Source: Candidatus Delongbacteria bacterium
GTDB lineage: Bacteria; Delongbacteria; UBA4055
Direction: 5' to 3'
DNA length: 25,545 nucleotides
Assembly (NCBI GenBank): GCA_027858795.1
Contig: JAQICF010000275.1
Span: 1-25,545 of the forward strand
The position numbers were made by a program, and so were the translations under genes. Under the pieces are notes generated by a model. The model was given only the letters and a program-made list of their open reading frames with translations. It was not told where the DNA came from and did not search any database. Shown piece after piece: positions 10,139-16,607 of this stretch (its first letter is position 1; each line of letters starts with the position of its first letter).

Positions 10139-11621
10139 AAAAGAAGTATTTGAACCTAGAAAATTCATGGAAATGGCTGTTGATGAAATGATGAAATCAA
10201 TTCAGGAACCAAGGGATGATAAAACGAGTCCCAATGTCGGTGCCATTTTGATTAAACCTGACAACACAATTGAAAAAGCTCACAGAGGTGAACTCCGACA
10301 AGGTGATCATGCGGAATTTACTTTATTAGAAAGAAAAAACCGTTCAGTTAAATTAGATAATTCTAGCTTATTCGTAACTTTAGAACCCTGTGCACCTGGT
10401 GCGCGTAAACCTCCCAAATCAAGTTGTGCTGAAAGGATTATAAATGCCAGAATTAAAAGGATATGGATAGGAATTGAGGATCCTGACCCTACTGTTGATA
10501 GGAAAGGTATAAAATATCTTTTGGATAAGGGTGTAGAAGTGAGAATGTTTGATCCTGATTTGCAGGATAAAATAAGAGAAGTAAACTCAAAATTTATAAA
10601 AGAAGCTTTAAATAGAGCAAAAGAAGCAAAAGAGGAACAAAAAGAATTAATTTTAAGCAAGACTGAAAATGTCGAAAAAAATGCAGTAATAGATGATCTG
10701 TCCGTAGATGAAATCAATAAATTTATTGATAAAGCTAAATTAAAAGTAAAGATTGATTCTTCAAAATTTAATAGAATTTTCACTCAACTTGGATTATTTA
10801 AACTTAATAATAAAGAATATAACCCCACAGGTATTGGGTTATTACTTTTTGGCAATAGACCTCAATTAACTTTTCAAAATGCACTGATTAGAGCAACTTA
10901 CAAAACTTCTAACAGAGGGGAAGAGATTAAAACTTTTGAAGGTTCAATAGTAAAACAAAGAGAAGATGTTCAAGATTGGTATATGGATAAAATTGGAAAG
11001 CAGATAGATAGAACCAATGCACAAAGAAAAAATATTTTCGATTATCCTTTAGAAGTATTCCGTGAAGTAATTACAAATGCTATTGTACATAGAGATTATG
11101 ATATAGCCGGTGCACCTATTTACTTAGAAATTAATGATGATGCAGTTATTATAAAGAGTCCTGGTGAACCTGTTTTACCGATCACTTTTGATCAAATAAA
11201 AACTTTAAGAGCACCATCTTTAAGTAGAAATCCTAAAATAATGTATGTATTTGATCAGTTAAAACTGGTTGAGCAAAGGGGCTTAGGATTTAAAACAATA
11301 AAAGAATTACCCGAATTATATAATATCCCTTTACCTATAATTACTTATGAAACACCATATATTGTAATGTCATTGCCTCGTACCAGTGATGCAATCAAAA
11401 AACTTAGTCCTATCGATTCTCTGAAGGAATTAAATGATGAAGAATTACTAGGTTATGATTACATAAAAATGTTAGAAAAATTTACAAGAAAAGATTACGA
11501 AAATAATTTTAAATATGACAAGAAAAAAGCAGAGCGACATTTGAAACACTTTGTTGATTTGAAGCTAATAAAAAGAGAAGGCTCAGGGCCTGGAGTATAC
11601 TATATTTATATCGCGACATAG
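10131..11621 (+). CDS. Deaminase-HATPase_c_4-winged-helix fusion protein
   Basis: This 496-residue fusion lies between mcrB and mcrC. Residues 1-150 form a zinc-dependent nucleoside/RibD-like deaminase domain: ligand and catalytic residues H60-A-E62, then P86-C87 and C99, with a long loop between the two cysteines (ARKPPKSS) as in RibD-related enzymes. After a charged linker (about 155-190) comes the C-terminal architecture of AlbA_2/Schlafen-type regulators: TGIGLLLFGNRPQ, the HATPase N-box EVFREVITNAIVHRDYD (about 307-323), an SPG motif, and RGLGFKTIKE. A short winged-helix-like tail ends the protein. In typical relatives an AlbA_2/Schlafen domain occupies the N-terminus; here a deaminase replaces it. 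The start codon lies inside the mcrB end, and GGAGAGG upstream is the ribosome-binding site, so it is co-translated with mcrB. Its substrate (free nucleotide, modified cytosine or nucleic acid) is unknown. The stop codon lies inside a palindrome. Confidence 0.82.
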   Translation: MNKKEVFEPRKFMEMAVDEMMKSIQEPRDDKTSPNVGAILIKPDNTIEKAHRGELRQGDHAEFTLLERKNRSVKLDNSSLFVTLEPCAPGARKPPKSSCAERIINARIKRIWIGIEDPDPTVDRKGIKYLLDKGVEVRMFDPDLQDKIREVNSKFIKEALNRAKEAKEEQKELILSKTENVEKNAVIDDLSVDEINKFIDKAKLKVKIDSSKFNRIFTQLGLFKLNNKEYNPTGIGLLLFGNRPQLTFQNALIRATYKTSNRGEEIKTFEGSIVKQREDVQDWYMDKIGKQIDRTNAQRKNIFDYPLEVFREVITNAIVHRDYDIAGAPIYLEINDDAVIIKSPGEPVLPITFDQIKTLRAPSLSRNPKIMYVFDQLKLVEQRGLGFKTIKELPELYNIPLPIITYETPYIVMSLPRTSDAIKKLSPIDSLKELNDEELLGYDYIKMLEKFTRKDYENNFKYDKKKAERHLKHFVDLKLIKREGSGPGVYYIYIAT

Positions 11622-11643
11622 AAGCTGTCGCAATGTCGCGATA
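11609..11643. repeat. 35-bp palindrome, copy 1, at the end of the deaminase gene
   Basis: The arms TATCGCGACAT and ATGTCGCGATA are perfectly complementary (11 bp) around a 13-base centre. The TAG stop of the deaminase fusion is inside it (11619-11621). A second near-identical copy lies 63 bases downstream. It could be an operator, an mRNA hairpin or a mobile palindrome. Confidence 0.85.
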
Positions 11644-11671
11644 GGGCGTTAGTTTTATGGCTGTAGTTGCT

Positions 11672-11706
11672 TATCGCGACACGAAAGCTGTCGCAATGTC
11701 GGGATA
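11672..11706. repeat. 35-bp palindrome, copy 2, abutting the mcrC start
   Basis: It differs from copy 1 at only a few bases; its arms are TATCGCGACA and TGTCGGGATA, with one mismatch. It ends one base before the ATG of mcrC, so hairpin formation in the mRNA would sit over the initiation region. The 86 bases between the two genes consist mostly of these two copies. Confidence 0.85.
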
Positions 11707-11707
11707 A

Positions 11708-13069
11708 ATGGAATTTGAATTTATGAAAAAGCATTTTACATTAAACGAACATAAATACCTTTTTGTTGAGAAAGATGAAAGTAAACAAGGCTGGAATGAA
11801 GACGGTAATGTTGGAATTCCGGAAATAGTTTTCAATCAGATTGATCAATATGTAAAGCAAAATGATGATGAAAGTTCATATTTTCTAAAACCGGGTTATA
11901 GGAAAGGATATAAATATATACTAAAAGCTCAGCAGTATGTAGGAGTGATAAAAACCAAAAGCGGTGTTTCTGTAGAGATATTACCTAAAATAAGCAAAAT
12001 TGATTATTCTGAAAGAAATAAAGGGTCTGAAGGAAAAACTGAAAAGAATCAGGAAAAAGTTCGTAAAACATTCATTAAAATGCTTAAAAGGCTTAAGGAT
12101 TCAAAGTATAAGCAATTTCAGACAGCTTCATTGAATAGCTGCAAAATGCCTCTTTTAGAGCTGTTTATTTCAATGTTTTTAGATGAACTGGCAATTCTTG
12201 TTCGTAAAGGGATAAGGTCAGATTATATCAATAAAGAGGAGAATGCTCCGTTCCTTAAAGGCAAACTTCTAATGAGTAAGCAGATTAAACACAATTATAT
12301 TCATAAAGAGCGTTTTTTTATCTCCTTTGATGAATATTCTCCGAACAGGATTGAGAACAAGTTAATCAAGAGTACGCTTTTGTTTCTTAACAGCAAAACA
12401 AGTTCCAATGCTAATTCAAAGCGGATAAAAGAGAATCTTTTCATTTTCGATTTGATCGACACTTCAACTAATCCAAAAGCGGATTTTGATAAGGTTAAAG
12501 ATAACAGAAATATTAAATATTACGAAAATGTAATGAGCTGGTGCAGGATGTTATTAAACAACGAAAGCATTACACCGTTCAAAGGTGATACAGTAGCTTT
12601 TGCACTTCTATTTGATATGAACAGAATATTCGAAGATTATGTAGCCTGGTGGCTGAAGAGAAAGCTGTCTGATAAGTATGACACTTTCCAAGCTCAGGAC
12701 AAGGGTCATCATCTTATTGAAAGTCATCAAAAATACAAACTCAAGCCGGATATTGTTATTAATGGAAATATAATACTTGATACAAAATGGAAGCTTATCA
12801 AAAATGTTGAAAAAGATATCTCACAGGCAGATCTGTATCAGATGTACGCTTATGGGAAGAAGTATAAAAATGAGGACGAAAAACAGAATAAATTGTTTTT
12901 AATTTATCCGATGAATGAGGAATTGGATAAGGATAAAAAAAAGTTAGAAGAAACACATTATTATGATAATGGCAAAATTCTACCACTGGAAGTATTGTTT
13001 TTTGATTGTGGGGCAGATGAGAAAGATGGGATAAAGAATATAGGTGATGTTGTGAAGATAATAAAGTAA
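11708..13069 (+). CDS. mcrC: McrC-family endonuclease subunit
   Basis: This 453-residue nuclease partner of McrB carries the McrC N-terminal pattern (YVGVIKTKSGVSVEILPKI, about residues 78-96). The central region has LKRLKDSKYKQFQTASL, LLELFISMFLDEL and FLKGKLLMSKQI, typical of the family. The C-terminal PD-(D/E)XK site is visible as PDIVINGNIILDTKWK (Asp at about 347, D-x-K at about 358-360). McrC cuts DNA when bound to the McrB GTPase ring translocating from a modified site. The first ATG at 11708 has only a weak ribosome-binding site inside the palindrome; ATG 11723 (MKKHFTL) is an alternative start. It is separated from mcrB by the deaminase fusion, which is not the usual mcrB-mcrC adjacency. 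Confidence 0.88.
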   Translation: MEFEFMKKHFTLNEHKYLFVEKDESKQGWNEDGNVGIPEIVFNQIDQYVKQNDDESSYFLKPGYRKGYKYILKAQQYVGVIKTKSGVSVEILPKISKIDYSERNKGSEGKTEKNQEKVRKTFIKMLKRLKDSKYKQFQTASLNSCKMPLLELFISMFLDELAILVRKGIRSDYINKEENAPFLKGKLLMSKQIKHNYIHKERFFISFDEYSPNRIENKLIKSTLLFLNSKTSSNANSKRIKENLFIFDLIDTSTNPKADFDKVKDNRNIKYYENVMSWCRMLLNNESITPFKGDTVAFALLFDMNRIFEDYVAWWLKRKLSDKYDTFQAQDKGHHLIESHQKYKLKPDIVINGNIILDTKWKLIKNVEKDISQADLYQMYAYGKKYKNEDEKQNKLFLIYPMNEELDKDKKKLEETHYYDNGKILPLEVLFFDCGADEKDGIKNIGDVVKIIK

Positions 13070-13124
13070 AATCCGTTTAATTAAAGAAATATAAACAATG
13101 AAGTTAATTTAGTTGAGGTAGGAT

Positions 13125-13784
13125 ATGACGATTTATACTGATGAAGAAGAATTGTTTACCGAGTGGAAAAAGCATAGAACAGGTTTTGTATCTGACGGAG
13201 TAGCTTGTGAGGAAGAGTATCTTAAAAGTGAGATTAAAATACTTTTTGTACTTAAAGAAGTCAATGATCCAAATGGTGGTAATTGGGATTTAAGAGAATT
13301 TGTTAGAAACGGAGGACGTAGACAAACTTGGAATAATATATCAAGATGGGTACAAGGAATTAGGAATGTAAATAATGACATGAAATGGTCAGACTTAGCA
13401 AATATTGATCCAAGAAGAAAGGAAATACTAAAATCAATAGCTGCAATAAATTTAAAAAAAACACCTGGTGGTCATACTACAAATAAATCAGAGATGGAAA
13501 AAATAGCTAAAGAGGATAAAGAATTTCTTAATACACAATTTCACCTATACAATCCTGATCTAATAATTTGTTGTGGTTCATCTGTTACTGGTAGTTTTTG
13601 TAATTTAATCAATTTTAAAGATAGTAGTAAGTGGAAGTGGACAAGCAGAGGTGTTCATTATTTAGAGTTTGATTCGGGTAAGATTCTGATTGATTATTCA
13701 CATCCTGAAGCACGCGTGTCAGATAATCTTTTGTATTATGGTTTAATTGATGCGGTTAAAGAAGTTGTAATAAGTAAAACATAA
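13125..13784 (+). CDS. Uracil-DNA-glycosylase-like family protein of unknown function
   Basis: This 219-residue protein is the last gene before the terminator, with a good ribosome-binding site (GAGGTAGGA) and 55 bases after mcrC. The sequence ILFVLKEVNDPNGGNWDL (about residues 38-55), the hydrophobic strand DLIICCGSSVTG (about 145-156) and the C-terminal IDYSHPEAR (about 189-197) sit where UDG-superfamily proteins have their water-activating loop, central strand and HPS-type motif. That comparison is by eye, and the catalytic residues are not conserved clearly enough to claim activity. It could be a DNA-binding or base-sensing relative. Its position suggests it belongs to the McrBC operon. 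Confidence 0.6.
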   Translation: MTIYTDEEELFTEWKKHRTGFVSDGVACEEEYLKSEIKILFVLKEVNDPNGGNWDLREFVRNGGRRQTWNNISRWVQGIRNVNNDMKWSDLANIDPRRKEILKSIAAINLKKTPGGHTTNKSEMEKIAKEDKEFLNTQFHLYNPDLIICCGSSVTGSFCNLINFKDSSKWKWTSRGVHYLEFDSGKILIDYSHPEARVSDNLLYYGLIDAVKEVVISKT

Positions 13785-13834
13785 ACAGGCTAAATCCGTC
13801 CTTCCACTCCGCTGTAACCCTTACTTCATTTTAC

Positions 13835-13858
13835 AAGCTCCTTTGGGAGCTTTTTTTT
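13835..13858 (+). terminator. Rho-independent terminator of the defence operon
   Basis: A 7-bp stem (AAGCTCC / GGAGCTT) with a TTTG loop runs into a row of eight T. It lies 51 bases after the last gene of the defence operon. It is the only strong plus-strand terminator seen between base 1 and this point. Confidence 0.85.
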
Positions 13859-14070
13859 ATTTTCTTTAACCCACGACACTATTTGTCCCCCCACGCTTCA
13901 TATATTACTTCTGAAACATAATTTCCCTTGTGTTTTGTTTTTCCTACCCCGGGGCGGTTTTTATCTCCTTTCCTTTTCCGCCCCACCTTTATTTGGAAGG
14001 TATCGTAGGGACGAACCCATGTGTTCGTCAGGAAGGGATTCAATATATTAAATAAATTTAGAGGTAAGAG
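13859..14070. other. Gene-free repeat-bearing spacer
   Basis: No gene is visible. The stretch holds a 7-bp inverted repeat (GGGGCGG at 13951 and CCGCCCC at 13978) and a short palindrome GACGAAC...GTTCGTC (14010-14029) preceded by GTAGG. It also holds a segment at 13871-13889 (CCACGACACTATTTGTCCC) that recurs in related form at 19132-19150. Confidence 0.6.
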
Positions 14071-14277
14071 ATGAATAAAAAGATAATCACGATAACAATA
14101 ATCCTCATACTGATAGTATCAGCATATTTCTTCGGTAGATTCAGATCAGCAGATGTTGTACAAAAAATGAGGATCGAGAAATTCTTCCTTGAATCAGAGC
14201 TTCGAGATACAAAGGTAGAGCTGGATTCTCTAAGGTTAGTTGCAACAAGGGGATCTGATCCCCTTGTCCGGTGATAC
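14071..14277 (+). CDS. Small single-pass membrane protein with coiled coil
   Basis: This predicted 67-residue protein follows a usable ribosome-binding site (GAGGTAAGAG). Residues about 4-21 (KIITITIILILIVSAYFF) form one hydrophobic membrane segment. Residues about 28-56 are charged and heptad-like (VQKMRIEKFFLESELRDTK). The last dozen residues (VATRGSDPLVR) are encoded by a palindromic element starting at 14238, so the native C-terminus may have been replaced. No family is recognised. The stop is TGA at 14272-14274. Confidence 0.55.
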
Positions 14278-14287
14278 CGGTGCAACT
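14238..14287. repeat. 50-bp three-way-junction palindromic element
   Basis: The outer arms AGTTGCA (14238-14244) and TGCAACT (14281-14287) are perfectly complementary. Between them sit two contiguous hairpins: ACAAGGGGATC / GATCCCCTTGT (14245-14267) and CCGGT-GAT-ACCGG (14268-14280). No base is left unpaired at the junction. Such a nested, fully paired layout is unlikely by chance. Confidence 0.85.
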
Positions 14288-14315
14288 ACCTCTAACTTCT
14301 AATTTCTAAATTTAA
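14288..14315. repeat. Degenerate CTTCTAA heptad tract
   Basis: Three to four degenerate copies of the CTTCTAA unit end in TTTAAACTGGAGG, the ribosome-binding site of the next gene. The same tract-plus-TTTAAA-GGAGG arrangement precedes the AAA+ gene at 19275. Confidence 0.6.
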
Positions 14316-14329
14316 ACTGGAGGAAATAA

Positions 14330-14800
14330 ATGAGTACAAAGAAGAAAGCCTTAAATGAATGGTTTGAGAATCTTATCAAGATATCGGCATGGTCCGATAG
14401 AACGATCAGCGAATTTATAGAAATAGCAGAATTCAGTGCAATAGAGTTGAATAAGGAGGATCTTGCATACACGATTTATGGATATGCGACCGGTTCTGCA
14501 AAAACAGGTCAAGAGCTTTGTGATGTTGCATTTTCTATTTTGGATACTTTAGAGGATAGAGACACTGCTTTATGTCTTTTTAGCGCTGGGGTTAATGCAT
14601 TCAATGAGCTTGAAGACCTTGTAATTCTTGAAGAGAATATAAGAAAGCATTATCCTGAGGAAGAGCTTCTTTTAAATGTGCAAGAAAAGATCAAAGCAGC
14701 AGAGAAAGAAAAACTGCCCAAATTCAAGAAAGCATTAAAAGGATACGATATTGAAGAAGTGGATGAGTATTTGAAAAAGTCATTACGCAGGGGCGTATAA
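14330..14800 (+). CDS. Hypothetical helical protein with DivIVA-like C-terminal motif
   Basis: This 156-residue protein has a strong ribosome-binding site (CTGGAGG). It is predicted to be almost entirely helical and acidic, with no signal peptide. I do not recognise a family. The segment FKKALKGYDIEEVDEYLKK (about residues 134-152) resembles the DivIVA-type 'GYD-x-x-EVD-x-FL' motif, which in that family mediates coiled-coil and membrane association; this is a resemblance only. The last residues (RRGV) and the TAA stop are provided by a palindrome (14791-14810), so the original C-terminus may have been cut. Confidence 0.55.
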   Translation: MSTKKKALNEWFENLIKISAWSDRTISEFIEIAEFSAIELNKEDLAYTIYGYATGSAKTGQELCDVAFSILDTLEDRDTALCLFSAGVNAFNELEDLVILEENIRKHYPEEELLLNVQEKIKAAEKEKLPKFKKALKGYDIEEVDEYLKKSLRRGV

Positions 14801-14822
14801 ACATACGCCCTATTTCTGCGTA
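14784..14822. repeat. GGGCGTAT palindrome with outer arms at the gene end
   Basis: The inner arms GGGCGTAT and ATACGCCC (14791-14810) have a 4-base loop. They lie within outer arms TACGCAG (14784-14790) and CTGCGTA (14816-14822). The TAA stop of the 156-residue gene is in the loop. The same inner sequence recurs at 19196-19215. Confidence 0.8.
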
Positions 14823-14883
14823 CTGACTTTTTTAGGTATGAGGTATGAGGTGGCTCAAAATATGAATATCCTATATCGAACAC

Positions 14884-14901
14884 GTCCCGATTAATCGGGA
14901 C
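14884..14901. repeat. 18-bp perfect palindrome GTCCCGATT/AATCGGGAC
   Basis: This is a perfect 9+9 inverted repeat with no spacer, in the gene-free stretch 14801-15057. A heptad-like tract (CAACTTT repeats) follows at 14930-14962. Confidence 0.75.
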
Positions 14902-14929
14902 AATTACCAAGTGAAAATCAAAAGATTTT

Positions 14930-14962
14930 AAACTCTCAACTTTCAACTTTCAACTGACAACT
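14930..14962. repeat. Heptad tract (TCAACTT variant)
   Basis: Tandem units of the TCAACTT type (CTCAACTTTCAACTTTCAACT). This is a variant of the CTTCTAA tracts elsewhere in the window and sits directly before the duplicated upstream block of ORF6N copy 1. Confidence 0.6.
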
Positions 14963-14986
14963 AAAAAAAAATCAGAATTCTTTTGG

Positions 14987-15057
14987 CAAAAGGTCACTAT
15001 ATGACACTTTACTATTCGTATCTTGCGTATAAATATAAAATTACGCAGGAAATTATT
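14987..15057 (+). promoter_or_regulatory. Duplicated upstream block of ORF6N gene, copy 1
   Basis: About 70 bases closely match 18160-18229 in front of the second ORF6N gene. Shared elements are GGTCACTAT-TGACAC, and an inverted repeat TGCGTA...TACGCA around an AT-rich centre (TAAATATAAAAT). Conservation of non-coding DNA in two copies points to a promoter/operator, and it shows that the gene starts at ATG 15058 rather than further upstream. Confidence 0.55.
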
Positions 15058-15939
15058 ATGCAAAAAAATGAAATAGAGAAATTAGACGAACTAGAGATAA
15101 AGGATAAAATCTATTCGATTCGTGGTTATCAGGTAATGCTTGACAGAGATCTAGCGGTACTGTATGGAGTTGAAACAAGGATACTTAATCAGGCAGTAAA
15201 AAGAAATATTGACAGATTCCCGAATGAATTTTGTTTCAAGATGACTCCCGAAGAAATCGAAAACTTGAAATCACAATTTGTGATTTCAAGTTGGGGAGGA
15301 AGAAGAATAAGACCAACAGTTTTTACAGAACATGGAGTAGTCATGCTTTCATCCGTACTTAGAAGTGATAAAGCTATAATTATAAATATTCAGGTAGTAA
15401 AAGCTTTTATCGAAATTCGTAAATTTATTAATTCCAATGTTCAAATATTTCAAAGGCTTGATAGGGTAGAAGTAAAAATGATAGAGGTTGATACAAAATT
15501 CGATAAAGTGTTTTCTGCACTTGAGAATCGAGAAGATATTCCAAAACAAGGCATATTCTTTGAAGGGCAAATATTTGATGCGTACAACTTTATATCAAAC
15601 CTATTTAAAAGAGCTAAAAAATCTGTAACTATTATAGATAATTATATAGACAATTCCGTCTTATTACATCTTTCAGAAGTTGAAAAAAATGTAAAAGTGA
15701 AGATATTAACAAGATCAATATCAGAAAAACTAAAACAAGATATCAAAAAATTTGAAGATCAGTACTTTCTCTTAACTATGAAAGTTGTTAAAAATTACCA
15801 TGATAGGTTTATTATTATTGATGAAAAAGAAGTTTATCATATAGGCGCATCTTTGAAAGATTTAGGTAAAAAATTATTCGGTTTCTCCAAAATGGATAAA
15901 ACGGCACTAAACATATTATCTTTAATCGAGGAGGTTTGA
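15058..15939 (+). CDS. ORF6N-domain protein with PLD-like C-terminal domain, copy 1
   Basis: This 293-residue protein has an N-terminal ORF6N DNA-binding domain (about residues 10-120: IRGYQVMLDRDLAVLYGVET, LNQAVKRNIDRFPNEF, FTEHGVVMLSSVL). A helical linker (about 125-165) leads to a C-terminal PLD-like fold (TIIDNYIDNSV, KVKILTRSI, YHDRFIIID, YHIGASLKDLGKK) without a full HKD motif. ORF6N domains are found in phage and mobile-element regulators and anti-repressors. The start at 15058 is chosen because it aligns with the paralogue at 18230 and their shared upstream block. A 31-bp near-perfect palindrome is embedded in the coding sequence at 15262-15292. A DprA-like relic follows immediately. 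Confidence 0.85.
   Translation: MQKNEIEKLDELEIKDKIYSIRGYQVMLDRDLAVLYGVETRILNQAVKRNIDRFPNEFCFKMTPEEIENLKSQFVISSWGGRRIRPTVFTEHGVVMLSSVLRSDKAIIINIQVVKAFIEIRKFINSNVQIFQRLDRVEVKMIEVDTKFDKVFSALENREDIPKQGIFFEGQIFDAYNFISNLFKRAKKSVTIIDNYIDNSVLLHLSEVEKNVKVKILTRSISEKLKQDIKKFEDQYFLLTMKVVKNYHDRFIIIDEKEVYHIGASLKDLGKKLFGFSKMDKTALNILSLIEEV
15262..15292. repeat. 31-bp intragenic palindrome in ORF6N copy 1
   Basis: The arms AACTTGAAATCACAA and TTGTGATTTCAAGTT are perfectly complementary (15 bp) around a single T. The core TCACAA-T-TTGTGA matches the core of a palindrome at the equivalent place in copy 2. Confidence 0.9.
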
Positions 15940-15940
15940 A

Positions 15941-16269
15941 ATGCTGACTTATTATGGTAATAAAACTATTTTAAAGCTACAAAAGACTGCATTCCTTTGC
16001 TCGCAAACAGTACCTGCTAATATTGTATTAAAATCTTATGAATGGGCTGTCAAGCAGCGAGAAGAAGGAAATTGTATCGTATGTGGTAATCATTAGCTAT
16101 AAATGATGGACGGCTGCTTTTGATTTCACCGTTTAAATCAAAAAGGGTCAGAGTATCACCCTTTACTGCAGAAATAAGAAATAAGTTGATTGTTAAACTA
16201 AGTGATGAAGTTTATATTCCTTACAAACGAAAAGGTGGAATGTTAGAGAGAATTACGAAAAGTAATTGA
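15941..16269 (+). pseudogene. DprA-like (SLOG/Rossmann) protein relic with deletion and frameshift
   Basis: The reading frame from ATG 15941 gives MLTYYGNKTILKLQKTAFLC..., then a KSYEWAVKQREEGNC segment typical of the short DprA/SLOG-like 'DNA-processing' family, and stops at TAG after about 51 codons. In another frame from about 16097 the family's C-terminal part continues (NDGRLLLISPF, EIRNKLIVKLSDEVYIPY, KGGMLERI) and stops at 16269. The middle (the S-G-x-H-S loop and following helix, roughly 50 residues) is missing and the two parts are out of frame, so the gene is broken. It starts one base after the ORF6N stop, with GAGGAGG as ribosome-binding site. The family is inferred from memory of its sequence pattern. 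Confidence 0.65.
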
Positions 16270-16278
16270 GAATTTCCT

Positions 16279-16515
16279 ATGTGTGAAGATAAAGAATATA
16301 CCTGCTCTCAATGTGGTTGTGAGTTAAATATTGGCAATATCGACCCTGAATTGATCGATGTTAACGATTTGCTTTGTGAAGATTGTAAGTTTGAATACGA
16401 AAAAGAAACCCCCAAGAACGACAGACAACATTGGCAAAACATCAATGGGTTACTTGTACATTTAACTCGCTCTGACCCACTGGTTCTTACTATGACCGTT
16501 GTGATTTGCTCATAA
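16279..16515 (+). CDS. Small zinc-ribbon protein, cassette-like
   Basis: This 78-residue ORF has two CxxC pairs (CSQCGC near residue 9 and CEDCKF near residue 33), the layout of a small zinc ribbon. From about residue 50 onward (RQHWQNINGLL...) the sequence is encoded by the 78-bp attC-like repeat at 16425, so the native protein may end earlier or the repeat may have replaced its tail. The ribosome-binding site is poor. It may be the first visible gene cassette of the array. Confidence 0.45.
   Translation: MCEDKEYTCSQCGCELNIGNIDPELIDVNDLLCEDCKFEYEKETPKNDRQHWQNINGLLVHLTRSDPLVLTMTVVICS
16425..16502. repeat. attC-like repeat A (78 bp)
   Basis: It begins ACAACATTGGC and ends CTATGACCGTTGT, and is about 94% identical to the repeat at 17762-17839 (five differences). 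The ends ACAAC and GTTGT are complementary, and CAATGGGT pairs with ACCCACTG inside. It follows a small plus-strand ORF, as integron attC sites do. The core sites do not match the textbook RYYYAAC/GTTRRRY exactly. Confidence 0.5.
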
Positions 16516-16607
16516 CACAAAAGGAAGCTTACATTAAGTAAAACATGTCGAATGTTAGTTTAAAGAAAACCATTATTCGGTAAACAAAAACAAAAAAGGA
16601 GATTATC

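Noticed and set aside
10307..10783. Minus-strand open frame of 158 codons
   Set aside because: It is entirely antisense to the conserved deaminase domain, has no ribosome-binding site and shows no recognisable family.
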